64,000 nt of DNA. It comes from JAMZMI01 sp039970095. GTDB taxonomy: Bacteria; Bacteroidota; Bacteroidia; Cytophagales; Cyclobacteriaceae. This document shows positions 36,966 to 44,996 of the stretch, piece after piece. Under the pieces are notes generated by a model. That model was not told the origin of the DNA. It worked only from the letters and a program-made list of their open reading frames with translations, and ran no database searches. How positions within the stretch are numbered: position 1 is the first letter of the stretch; each line of letters opens with the position of its first letter. Where the stretch lies: assembly GCA_039970095.1 (NCBI GenBank), contig JBDVMP010000093.1, forward strand, positions 1 through 64,000, given 5' to 3'. Position numbers and translations under genes: made by a program.

Positions 36966-38692
36966 TCGTTATCATCGTTTGATTGAAGTGCATATTCCTT
37001 GTATGCGCCCTGCTGCCTTGTGGTCACATACTTCACGGCCTCATTCAAATCAAAAAACACATTTTCTTTGTTTAAAATTTCTTTCAGGTCAGTCTTTTTC
37101 AAAATATCTCTCACAGGCCCTATAAGATCGCACATGATAAATTCTATCTTCTTTCCATTCAGATAATTCAACATCTCTCGCAACCCTGTAGCAGCTGTTG
37201 CATCTACGTGGCTAATCGGCCCTGCATCCAGTATGATGCTCTCAATCTGTCCCTCAGAAGCCTCCACATGCTCCTCTACATATTCTCTGAAATATTGAAT
37301 ATTAATAAAGGTGAGCGGCGCGTCAATTCTCAAAATCAGAACATGGTCCCAAACTTCCAGATCTTTGAAGCGTCTGATATTTCTAAACTCATGGTGTCCT
37401 CTGAGCCTGCCCAATGTAGCAATGTGCGGGTAAGCAAATTTGTACAACAAAATAAGAATGGAGAGCACAATACCGCTGACTATCCCAGGTACCATACTGA
37501 AATTTAAGGTCACCAAAAACGTGACCAGCAACAACCCAAACTCAACCTTACTATCTCGCCAAAGCTTTGTGGCATACGGAATATCTATGAGACCCGCCAC
37601 TGCAACCATAATTACAGACGCCAATATGGCTTTTGGTAGGAAAAAAAACAATGGAGTAAGAAAAATCAACGTGAGACCAACAATTATGGCGCTAATAATA
37701 GACGCCATTGGGGTGCTGGCTCCAGCCTGATGATTGACAGCCGATCTGGAAAAACCGCCTGTAACCGGGAAACTCTGAAAAAAGGAGGCAACAAGGTTTG
37801 ATGCACCAATTGCAATGAGTTCCTGATTTGGCCTCACCTTGCTGTCCCGTTTTTTGGCTTCCAGCGCTTTAGATACGGAGTAGGCCTCCATAAATGCGAC
37901 CACAGAAATGGTCAAAGCGAGGGGAACCAATTCGCCAAAACGACCAAGACTAAACGCTGGCACTTGGAATGCAGGCAGGCCATCGGGAATCGTTTTTACT
38001 ATGCTTACTCCAGCAGCGTCAAGGCCGGCAAAAAATACAAGAGCAGTACCCAGCACCACAGCAATCAGCGCCCCGGGAATTTTATTGTTTATTCGCTGAA
38101 CAAGTTTGATTATCACAATACCCCCTACCCCGATTATCAGAGTGATTAGGTGAGTGTTATTGGCATTTTGAACGGCACTCCACACAATCTCATGAACCCT
38201 GTTGCTCTTTGCCAGATCAATACCCAAAAAGTACTTAAGCTGATTCAACCCTATAATCAGTGCTGCCGCTGATGTAAATCCACTTATAACCGGCTTGGAC
38301 AACAAGTTAGTGATGAAACCCAGCCTTGCGATACCAAATAGCAGCTGAAACAGTCCCATGAAAAATGCCAGCAGGATAGCAAATCCAACATAAGCTTGGG
38401 TTCCTTCTGTGGCCAAAACAGAAACCCCGGCAGCTACCAGCAGTGAGTCCATGGCCACCGGAGCTACAGATAGTTGTCTGGATGTGCCAAAGAAGGCATA
38501 AACGATTTGTGGAACAATGGAGGCGTAAAGACCATATACCGGAGGCAAGCCCGCAATGAGAGCATAGGCCATGCCTTGAGGAATAAGCATGATACCTACG
38601 GTCACACCCGCAAACAAGTCACCATTAAGGTCAGACCTCTTATAGGCAGGTAGCCAGCTGGTAATAGGTAGTATTTTATGAATAAAATTCAT
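36962..38692 (-). CDS. SulP-family anion transporter with STAS domain
   Basis: The 576-residue protein has the SulP transmembrane region (about 10-420; GDLFAGVTVGIMLIPQGMAYALIAGLPPVYGLYASIVP; FFQSFPVTGGFSRSAVNHQAGA) and a C-terminal cytoplasmic STAS domain (about 435-555; DHVLILRIDAPLTFINIQYF; IILDAGPISHVDATAATGLREML). SulP proteins move sulfate, bicarbonate or other anions. The adjacent persulfide dioxygenase and the shared promoter motif suggest sulfate/sulfite handling, but bicarbonate cannot be excluded. Confidence 0.93.
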   Translation of the reverse strand: MNFIHKILPITSWLPAYKRSDLNGDLFAGVTVGIMLIPQGMAYALIAGLPPVYGLYASIVPQIVYAFFGTSRQLSVAPVAMDSLLVAAGVSVLATEGTQAYVGFAILLAFFMGLFQLLFGIARLGFITNLLSKPVISGFTSAAALIIGLNQLKYFLGIDLAKSNRVHEIVWSAVQNANNTHLITLIIGVGGIVIIKLVQRINNKIPGALIAVVLGTALVFFAGLDAAGVSIVKTIPDGLPAFQVPAFSLGRFGELVPLALTISVVAFMEAYSVSKALEAKKRDSKVRPNQELIAIGASNLVASFFQSFPVTGGFSRSAVNHQAGASTPMASIISAIIVGLTLIFLTPLFFFLPKAILASVIMVAVAGLIDIPYATKLWRDSKVEFGLLLVTFLVTLNFSMVPGIVSGIVLSILILLYKFAYPHIATLGRLRGHHEFRNIRRFKDLEVWDHVLILRIDAPLTFINIQYFREYVEEHVEASEGQIESIILDAGPISHVDATAATGLREMLNYLNGKKIEFIMCDLIGPVRDILKKTDLKEILNKENVFFDLNEAVKYVTTRQQGAYKEYALQSNDDNE

Positions 38693-38718
38693 TGATTACA
38701 TCTTGTCAAAAGCAGCTC

Positions 38719-38762
38719 CAAAGCTAAAAAAGTAACCCTCAGCAAGATGTAACAATTGTGAC
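38719..38762 (-). promoter_or_regulatory. SulP promoter with Crp/Fnr-type operator GTAAC-AATT-GTGAC
   Basis: The minus strand has a perfect -7 box TAGCTTTG at 38726-38719 and a near-perfect inverted repeat GTAAC-AATT-GTGAC at 38749-38762, extendable to TGTAACAATTGTGACA. The operator centre is 36.5 nt from the -7 box, identical to the dioxygenase promoter. It lies between the SulP gene and the adjacent Crp/Fnr regulator gene. Confidence 0.7.
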
Positions 38763-38763
38763 A

Positions 38764-39393
38764 TTAGAGAATCTCGATTCTATTGCGATACTGCTCGATT
38801 TTTTCTTCCCTTTCCAATTGCTTCAGCAGTCTGGAAATCACGACTCTCGACGTATTCAGTTCCTTTGCTATTTGCTCATGGGTTGTCTGAATGATATAGG
38901 TTCCCAGAGCCTGTTTTTTATCCAATAGATAGCGATAAACCCGTTCATCCATTTTCATGAATGCGATACTATCTACCGTCTGCAAGAGTTCGTCGAACCT
39001 GATTTGATATGAATTGAAGATGAACTTACGAAAAGACACGTACTTTACCACCCATGTATCCAGGTACGACATTGGAATCATCCAAAGTATGGAATCATTC
39101 TCCGCCACCACGGAAAAGATAGATTTTTTACCTTCCAAGCAACATGTGATGGACATGGCACATGTTTCTCCGCCTTGTAAATAATACAGAAAGACTTCAT
39201 TGCCGTTCTCATCTATTCTCATCACCCGAAGCAGCCCCTCCAGTACAATGGGCACTTCGTCACCAGGACTCTCCGGGCTGACCACAGTTGTACCTGCGCT
39301 GGCCTTTTTTTGCCGACCCACAGTGATCATCTCATCGAGCAGCCGAGGGTCGAAGTTTGTGGCTCGCAATATATCTTCTGCTAACTGACTCAT
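38764..39393 (-). CDS. Crp/Fnr-family transcriptional regulator with cysteine motif
   Basis: I start at the ATG at 39393 (209 residues, MSQLAEDILRATNF). It has a cyclic-nucleotide-binding-like sensor domain (about 20-130), the long dimer helix and a Crp-type helix-turn-helix (TTHEQIAKELNTSRVVISRLLKQLE). The usual phosphate-binding cassette is replaced by GGETCAMSITCCLEGKKS with Cys78, Cys84 and Cys85. A thiol- or persulfide-based signal is therefore plausible, but that is inference. It lies directly upstream of the SulP-DUF202 and dioxygenase genes, whose promoters carry matching operators with Crp/Fnr geometry; it is the obvious candidate to bind them. Confidence 0.9.
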   Translation of the reverse strand: MSQLAEDILRATNFDPRLLDEMITVGRQKKASAGTTVVSPESPGDEVPIVLEGLLRVMRIDENGNEVFLYYLQGGETCAMSITCCLEGKKSIFSVVAENDSILWMIPMSYLDTWVVKYVSFRKFIFNSYQIRFDELLQTVDSIAFMKMDERVYRYLLDKKQALGTYIIQTTHEQIAKELNTSRVVISRLLKQLEREEKIEQYRNRIEIL

Positions 39394-39412
39394 AAAGAAT
39401 GCTAATATTAAC

Positions 39413-39426
39413 TTATCGCTTGATAA
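39413..39426. promoter_or_regulatory. Inverted repeat TTATC-N4-GATAA upstream of the Crp/Fnr gene
   Basis: A perfect 5-4-5 inverted repeat, TTATCGCTTGATAA, ends 20 nt upstream of the regulator's start codon. Its geometry is that of Crp/Fnr sites though the half-site differs from GTAAC; it may be an autoregulatory site. Confidence 0.35.
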
Positions 39427-39580
39427 AAGTCGAGCCTCTAAAATAACCAATTATCAACAGTTAAATTCATAATTCCCTAGACCATTACCTGAAGCCCTCA
39501 TTTAATTGATTGGTACAATTATTACCTAGAAACACCTAATTGTTTCATCTTGTTATTATTTAATATTGCACCACCAACCT

Positions 39581-40459
39581 ATGAACGAGCAGAGCAAAAA
39601 TCCACTAAGCGTGATTAGTTATAAACTCAAAAACCTTGACGGTCTCAAGAATTTTTTGGAGCACAAGTATGTTCAGAACACTATTCTTGGGCTGATTATT
39701 CTTAATGCCCTAACGATAGGGATGGAAACCTCTCCCTTCATCATCGGAGTTTTTGGTACAGGCTTACATCAAATTGACAAGGTAATCCTGGTAATTTTCA
39801 CGATTGAGATTGCTTTGAAGATTGTAGCGTATCAACACAAATTCTTCAAAAATGCCTGGAATATTTTTGATTTCATCATAGTTGCAATAGCACTGGTGCC
39901 AGCTGCCGGGCCTCTTCACATTTTGAGGACGCTCAGGATATTGCGAACAGCCCGATTGATCAAAAATGTACCTAAGCTGAGACTGATCATCGAGTCATTG
40001 ATAAAATCTATTCCAAGCATTGGTTGGATTGCCGTACTGCTGTTCATCATCTTTTACATTTTCGCGGTAATAGGCACAGACCTTTATCAGGATAGATTCC
40101 CTGAATATTTTGGTGACATGGGCAAATCCTTCTTTACGCTATTTCAAGTTATGACACTGGAAAGTTGGTCTTCGGGAATTGCCAGACCAATGATGCAAAA
40201 AATCCCATTTGCTTATGTGTTTTTCATTCCCTTCATTCTTTTAGCCACATACACTACCCTCAATGTATTTATTGCTATAGTCGTAAACACTATGAATGAG
40301 ATCAATCGTGAAGAAATGAAGCACGAAGAAGAGAGAGTCAAAGATTTTATGCATGCCGAGCACGAGGAAATGCTAGACTATCTGGCTGCAATCAGTAAAA
40401 AAATTGACTCCCTCGAAAAGAAGTTGGCGAAGGAGAAAAAGACTAAAAAGTCTGACTAG
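39581..40459 (+). CDS. Bacterial voltage-gated sodium channel (NaChBac/Nav type)
   Basis: The ATG at 39581 gives 292 residues. The protein has six membrane helices of the single-repeat ion-channel type: S4 with regularly spaced Arg (LHILRTLRILRTARLI), a pore loop with selectivity filter TLESWSSG (Glu194), which matches the TLESW of bacterial sodium channels, S6 (TTLNVFIAIVVNTMNEI) and a C-terminal coiled coil (about 240-292) that would hold the tetramer. It conducts Na+ on depolarisation; in marine bacteria such channels serve motility, chemotaxis or pH homeostasis. It shares the 'CTAG' stop-codon overlap with the convergent MORN-type gene. Confidence 0.93.
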   Translation: MNEQSKNPLSVISYKLKNLDGLKNFLEHKYVQNTILGLIILNALTIGMETSPFIIGVFGTGLHQIDKVILVIFTIEIALKIVAYQHKFFKNAWNIFDFIIVAIALVPAAGPLHILRTLRILRTARLIKNVPKLRLIIESLIKSIPSIGWIAVLLFIIFYIFAVIGTDLYQDRFPEYFGDMGKSFFTLFQVMTLESWSSGIARPMMQKIPFAYVFFIPFILLATYTTLNVFIAIVVNTMNEINREEMKHEEERVKDFMHAEHEEMLDYLAAISKKIDSLEKKLAKEKKTKKSD

Positions 40460-41061
40460 CGATCCACATCCACGTTTTTGTCTACCAACTCACCATTTTC
40501 ATAGCGATAAGCTAAAGACACGTTCCCTTCACTGTCAAACCACTTGGCAATGCCATGCATTTTTCCTTTTTTGTATGGTGCCTCCTCCATTACTTTTCCA
40601 GTACGGTAATACTTTTTAACTACTCCATGAAGGTCCCCATCAACATACGTCTTTTCTTCCATTATCTTTCTTCGCTCATACACCTTAGCCTCTCCATTTA
40701 GTACGCCATTGGCCCAGTTGAGCTTTTCGGTAACGTAACCAGTCCTGTCAAATGTAAGCTCAACTCCATGCTTGACACCCATGTAGTAAGTTGTCACTTT
40801 TTTGACGGGCCCTTGCAGGTCAAACTCTGTCCATGAACCGTGCTTCAGGCCGCTGAGCAGGTCTCCTTCCAGCGTAATATCACCCCCTACATCTACAGTG
40901 GCCCTAACCAAATCGGGTATATCATCATAAGGCGTGAGCACGGCTCCCTCAGGCACTCCCTCAATGGCCACATCCAATGTGGTCTCACCACCGCCACTCT
41001 GGCAAGAGGTCATGATAAATCCAATAAAACCAACTAGTAGTAGTATTCTCATATTTCTCAT
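40456..41061 (-). CDS. MORN/YwqK-type repeat lipoprotein
   Basis: The 201-residue lipoprotein (signal ends at Cys20, IGFIMTSC) contains four to five MORN-like repeats of about 22 residues (GLKHGSWTEFDLQG, GVKHGVELTFDRTG, GVLNGEAKVYERR, GDLHGVVKKYYRTG, GKMHGIAKWFDSEGN). Such proteins are often labelled YwqK-family antitoxin, but no toxin is adjacent, so I see no reason to call it one. Its stop codon overlaps that of the sodium channel gene in a palindromic CTAG. Confidence 0.82.
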   Translation of the reverse strand: MRNMRILLLVGFIGFIMTSCQSGGGETTLDVAIEGVPEGAVLTPYDDIPDLVRATVDVGGDITLEGDLLSGLKHGSWTEFDLQGPVKKVTTYYMGVKHGVELTFDRTGYVTEKLNWANGVLNGEAKVYERRKIMEEKTYVDGDLHGVVKKYYRTGKVMEEAPYKKGKMHGIAKWFDSEGNVSLAYRYENGELVDKNVDVDR

Positions 41062-41127
41062 TTTGATTAATTTATGTTCGCGTTCAAAGTTAGAAACCTA
41101 CTCCAATTTGAAGAAATAAATCTCAGT

Positions 41128-41547
41128 ATGAATAAGCATTATCTTCTTTACGGTCTTTTGGTCGGTGTGTTGCTCCTGATTGTGCAAACTGTAAAATACA
41201 ATGTTATGGTTCAGGATATAGAACTGGAGGTTTTTGGTCTGGTACTTGTCCTACTGGCTATACCTATTGGCGTTTTGCTGGGCAGAAGTTGGGTGAGAAA
41301 GCGAGCCGTCAAATCGGTCAACTATAAGCATGCAAGTCAGGGTGTGTTGAGCGAAAGAGAAATGGATGTACTCAAGCTTGTAGCTCAGGGACATTCTAAT
41401 CAAGAAATAGCAGATCAACTTTTTGTATCACTAAACACTACCAAAACACACATCTCAAATATTTATCAAAAACTGGGAGCCCAGCGCAGGACACAGGCCG
41501 TGCAGAAAGCAATAGAAATAGGTATCATACAGCAATCAGAAGCCTAA
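41128..41547 (+). CDS. Small membrane-anchored LuxR-type transcriptional regulator
   Basis: I start at the ATG at 41128 (139 residues). Two transmembrane helices (about 5-22 and 34-52) precede a LuxR-type helix-turn-helix (about 72-134; LSEREMDVLKLVAQGHSNQEIADQLFVSLNTTKTHISNIYQKLGAQ). There is no receiver domain. Regulation would be from the membrane. The next genes on the same strand encode VOC and DUF4199 proteins after gaps of 91 and 14 nt; the three may form one operon. Confidence 0.88.
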   Translation: MNKHYLLYGLLVGVLLLIVQTVKYNVMVQDIELEVFGLVLVLLAIPIGVLLGRSWVRKRAVKSVNYKHASQGVLSEREMDVLKLVAQGHSNQEIADQLFVSLNTTKTHISNIYQKLGAQRRTQAVQKAIEIGIIQQSEA

Positions 41548-41638
41548 CTACTCAAAATCACCCGAAAGTATGAGATCAAATTGAGGATTTTTCGCTTTCA
41601 TTGAGGCGTAAATCAATTCATGAATCACGAAATCAAAC

Positions 41639-41989
41639 ATGGGGAATCCAGTTATACGATTTGATATAGGCTGCAGAGATTCAGCGGCAACTCAAAAGTT
41701 TTATACCTCTGTTTTTGGCTGGAAAACGAACACAGTTCAGCACACGGCCAATGTGAATACGCAAAACGAAAGAGGAATCAACGGTTCCATTACCTCGCTC
41801 GGACATGAGCCACACAATTATGTGATGATCTATATTGAAGTGGAGAGTATAACTGAGGCGATAAAAAAAATAGAAGCCCACGGTGGACAGAAACACATCG
41901 GTCCACTACCAACTGGGACAGGTCAGTTTTTTGCGTGGGTCAACGACCCTGAAGGAACACAACTCGGAATAGTATCAGACAAAGAATAA
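41639..41989 (+). CDS. VOC-superfamily (glyoxalase-like) protein
   Basis: The 116-residue product has the beta-alpha-beta-beta-beta module of the vicinal oxygen chelate fold (VIRFDIGCRDSAATQKFYTSVFGW; GGQKHIGPLPTGTGQFFAWVNDPEGTQLGIV). The short single-module form is common among small VOC enzymes and binding proteins; no substrate can be inferred. It lies 14 nt before the DUF4199 gene. Confidence 0.85.
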   Translation: MGNPVIRFDIGCRDSAATQKFYTSVFGWKTNTVQHTANVNTQNERGINGSITSLGHEPHNYVMIYIEVESITEAIKKIEAHGGQKHIGPLPTGTGQFFAWVNDPEGTQLGIVSDKE

Positions 41990-42003
41990 ACTAAAATTGT
42001 ATC

Positions 42004-42528
42004 ATGAAAAACGCATTGACATTTGGCATCCTATCTGGCCTGGCACTGGTATCGAGCTGGCTCATAACACAGTTTTTTCTTATTGATGAATCAGGTCAAT
42101 TTGACTTTAGCATGGGTGAGATTACCGGTTATGCAGGTATGCTGCTTTCCATGGTGGTGGTTTTTATAGGTGTCAAAAAATATAGAGACGATCAACCCGG
42201 AGCAGTGTCATTCAAGCAGGCATTTCTAGCTGGGCTTTATATTGTGCTGGTGGCGTCCGTCATTTATGTAGTAGGGTGGATGATCTACTATCCCAACTTC
42301 ATGCCTGATTTCACAGAGCAATACACAGCACACATCATAGCCCAATATGAGGCTGACGGTATGCCTCAATCAGAAATCGACGAAAAAGTAGTAGAGATGG
42401 AAGCCTGGATGGAGTCCTACAAAAACCCATTTGTTATCGCAGGAATGACCTTTTTGGAGTTCTTTCCTATTGGGTTGCTTTTCGCTCTAATTTTTGGCGC
42501 AGTACTGAAAAGGAAGTCCAAAGAGTAA
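42004..42528 (+). CDS. DUF4199-family membrane protein
   Basis: The 174-residue protein has four hydrophobic segments (ALTFGILSGLALVSSWLITQFF; ITGYAGMLLSMVVVFIGVKKY; FLAGLYIVLVASVIYVVGWMIYY; FLEFFPIGLLFALIFGAVL) and the DUF4199 look (GVKKYRDDQPGAVSFKQAF). The family is typical of Bacteroidota and has no known function. Gene ends 3 nt from the stop of the convergent argD gene. Confidence 0.85.
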   Translation: MKNALTFGILSGLALVSSWLITQFFLIDESGQFDFSMGEITGYAGMLLSMVVVFIGVKKYRDDQPGAVSFKQAFLAGLYIVLVASVIYVVGWMIYYPNFMPDFTEQYTAHIIAQYEADGMPQSEIDEKVVEMEAWMESYKNPFVIAGMTFLEFFPIGLLFALIFGAVLKRKSKE

Positions 42529-42531
42529 ACT

Positions 42532-43671
42532 TTACGTATTAACAAGCTCAAGTTCCATGGCCAAAGCTTCTAAAAACACATCTGCTTGTTCTTTTTTCAC
42601 GGTTAAACTAGGCAGCAGCCGAATGGTGTTTTTGTTAGATGCTGAACCCGTAAAGATCTTGTGATCAAACAAAAGACGCTTGCGCAAATCAGCTACAGGG
42701 TAATCAAGTTCTATTCCTATCATCAGCCCTCGGCCTCTTATTTCTTTGATGCCGCTCATTTTTTGTAGCTCGGACATCATGTACTCGCCCATATTGAAGG
42801 CGTTCTCAATGAGCCCTTCGCTATCAATCACTTCTGCCACAGCCATGGCTGCAGCGCAAGCGAGGTGATTGCCGCCAAACGTGGTGCCCAGCATTCCATG
42901 TTTCGCCTCAAACTTCGGTGAAGTCAGGATTCCTCCTATGGGAAATCCATTGCCCATGCCTTTGGCCAGGGTATAAATATCGGCATCTACACCATAGTAA
43001 TCATGCGAAAAAAACTTGCCACTGCGGCCATAACCACATTGTATAGCATCTGCGATATAAACAGCATTGTAATCATCGCAAAGCTCGCGTATCAGCTTAA
43101 TGAAGCTGTCTGATGGAATATTGATGCCCCCTATTCCCTGAATGCCTTCAATAATGACGGCTGCTATTTCATGCTGAGCAAAAGCCTCTGTCAAGGCTCG
43201 TTCATCGTTGAATGGGAGAATGATTGCATTTTCTGTTTCATTGACCGGAGCAACAATATTTGGATTATCCGTAATGGACACAGCCAGTGAGGTACGTCCG
43301 TGAAAGCCGCTGGTGAAAGAAACAATCTTCTTTTTGTCATTGTGAAAAGACGCCAGTTTCAAGGCATTTTCATTGGCCTCTGCCCCCGAGTTGCAAAGAA
43401 ACAAGCTGTAATCTTCTTTTCCGGAAAGCTTACCAATCTTAGAAGCCAACTCTCGTTGAAGCGGATTTTGAATGGAATTAGAATAAAACCCAATTTTGTT
43501 GAGCTGCTCACTTACGCGGGTAACATAGTGGTGATGCGTATGACCAATCGAAATCACAGCGTGACCACCATAAAGGTCAAGGTATCTTGCCCCACCCTTA
43601 TCGTAAACATAGTTGCCCTCACCGTGAGTGATCTCAATTGGAAAGAGTGGATATACGTCGAATAGATTCAT
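42532..43671 (-). CDS. argD: Acetylornithine/succinylornithine-type aminotransferase (class III)
   Basis: The 379-residue PLP enzyme has the class III signatures (LYGGHAVISIGHTHHHYV; LFLCNSGAEANENALKLA; FHGRTSLAVS; PLP Lys237 in TLAKGMGNGFPIGG; TFGGNHLACAAA). ArgD converts N-acyl-glutamate semialdehyde to N-acyl-ornithine in arginine synthesis; in many Bacteroidota the intermediates are N-succinylated, so it may be a succinylornithine aminotransferase. Its neighbour genes are proA and proB, which act on glutamate semialdehyde, so an ornithine aminotransferase feeding proline synthesis is an alternative. It follows proA after 59 nt. Confidence 0.85.
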   Translation of the reverse strand: MNLFDVYPLFPIEITHGEGNYVYDKGGARYLDLYGGHAVISIGHTHHHYVTRVSEQLNKIGFYSNSIQNPLQRELASKIGKLSGKEDYSLFLCNSGAEANENALKLASFHNDKKKIVSFTSGFHGRTSLAVSITDNPNIVAPVNETENAIILPFNDERALTEAFAQHEIAAVIIEGIQGIGGINIPSDSFIKLIRELCDDYNAVYIADAIQCGYGRSGKFFSHDYYGVDADIYTLAKGMGNGFPIGGILTSPKFEAKHGMLGTTFGGNHLACAAAMAVAEVIDSEGLIENAFNMGEYMMSELQKMSGIKEIRGRGLMIGIELDYPVADLRKRLLFDHKIFTGSASNKNTIRLLPSLTVKKEQADVFLEALAMELELVNT

Positions 43672-43730
43672 TATTGAAAATTGTTAATAGGCAGTTGAAA
43701 AATGAGGGATTTTCAATCCTTAATTGTGAA

Positions 43731-44996
43731 TTATGGCCTTACCTGTCCGTCCCCTTTCACTACCCATTTGTAGCTTGTCAGTTCTCTCAAACCCATCGGT
43801 CCGCGAGCGTGCAGTTTTTGTGTACTGATGCCTATCTCCGCCCCAAGGCCGAATTGAGCTCCGTCGGAAAAGGCAGTGGAAGCATTGGCATAGACGCACG
43901 CAGCATCCACATGCTTCAAAAATTTGGAGATATGATCTTTATTTTCGGAGACGATAGCTTCGCTGTGCCTGGAACTATACCGGGCAATATGCTCGAGTGC
44001 TTCATCCAAACTTGACACAGTTTTTATTGACATTTTGTATGACAACCACTCCACACCAAAATCTTCAGGTCGCGCCTGATGAAGTAGAGCTTCCTGATAG
44101 CTTCCTTCCAAAGCTTTATGAGCCTTATCGTCAGCATAGATCACCACATCATGACCTGCATCCATACCGCTAACTATCTGAGGTAGCTTGTCAAGCTGAG
44201 ACTCATGTATGATCAAGCAATCGAGCGAGTTGCAAACACTCACTCTCCTGCATTTTGCATTTTGTACGATCGCTTCAGCCTTGTCTATATCTGCGGTCTC
44301 GTCCACATAAGTATGCACGATTCCGGCTCCTGTTTCGATGACTGGTACCCTCGAATTTTCTCTCACATAGTTGATCAGCCCCTGACTACCGCGAGGAATC
44401 ACGCAATCAATAAAATCATCGGCTTCTAAAATATAGGCTAGCGCTTCTCGCTCTGATGGTGCCAAAAACAAGGCCTCCTTTAAGTCATATTCGCTGAGCA
44501 CTTCATGGATTACATCTACTATGGAAATATTGGAATCATGCGCATCACGACTGCCTTTTAGCACACAGGCATTGCCGGATTTGAGGCAAAGTGCAAACAC
44601 ATCAAAGGTGACATTTGGTCTCGACTCATAAACCACCCCCATAACTCCTATAGCCACAGAAATGCGCTCCAGAGCAAGACCATTTTCCAGTACGTTACTT
44701 TCCAGCTCTATACCCAGTGGTGATGGCAAGTCTGCCACCCGTCTCATGTCGTCGGTTATGTCTTTAAGCCTGTCTTCATTGAGAAGCAACCGATCGTACT
44801 TTGGGTTCTCAGGATCCATGCGACTAAGGTCCAGCGCATTGGCCTTGAGAATATCAGCGGACTTTTCGAGCGCCAGGTCTGCTACTTTATTAAGAATATC
44901 TTTTATTTGATCATCATTGAGAGCCACTAGTCTGCGGCTAGCCTCGCTCACTGACGTCAGCCCTGCCTTGATCGATGATTCCAAAAGTGTTGTCAT
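43731..44996 (-). CDS. proA: Gamma-glutamyl phosphate reductase ProA
   Basis: The 421-residue enzyme makes glutamate-5-semialdehyde from gamma-glutamyl phosphate for proline synthesis. Recognisable are the aldehyde-dehydrogenase-like N-terminus (LLNEDRLKDITDDMRRVADLPSPLG), IGVMGVVYESRPNVT, CLKSGNACVLKGSRDA, the catalytic Cys region (CRRVSVCNSLDCLII) and the end (QKLHARGPMGLRELTSYKWVVKGDGQVRP). Its ATG overlaps the proB stop by one base (TAATG), so the two are translationally coupled. Confidence 0.97.
   Translation of the reverse strand: MTTLLESSIKAGLTSVSEASRRLVALNDDQIKDILNKVADLALEKSADILKANALDLSRMDPENPKYDRLLLNEDRLKDITDDMRRVADLPSPLGIELESNVLENGLALERISVAIGVMGVVYESRPNVTFDVFALCLKSGNACVLKGSRDAHDSNISIVDVIHEVLSEYDLKEALFLAPSEREALAYILEADDFIDCVIPRGSQGLINYVRENSRVPVIETGAGIVHTYVDETADIDKAEAIVQNAKCRRVSVCNSLDCLIIHESQLDKLPQIVSGMDAGHDVVIYADDKAHKALEGSYQEALLHQARPEDFGVEWLSYKMSIKTVSSLDEALEHIARYSSRHSEAIVSENKDHISKFLKHVDAACVYANASTAFSDGAQFGLGAEIGISTQKLHARGPMGLRELTSYKWVVKGDGQVRP

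Noticed and set aside
40456..41061. Toxin-antitoxin system suggested by YwqK-type annotation
   Set aside because: The protein is an exported MORN-repeat lipoprotein and no toxin-like gene adjoins it.
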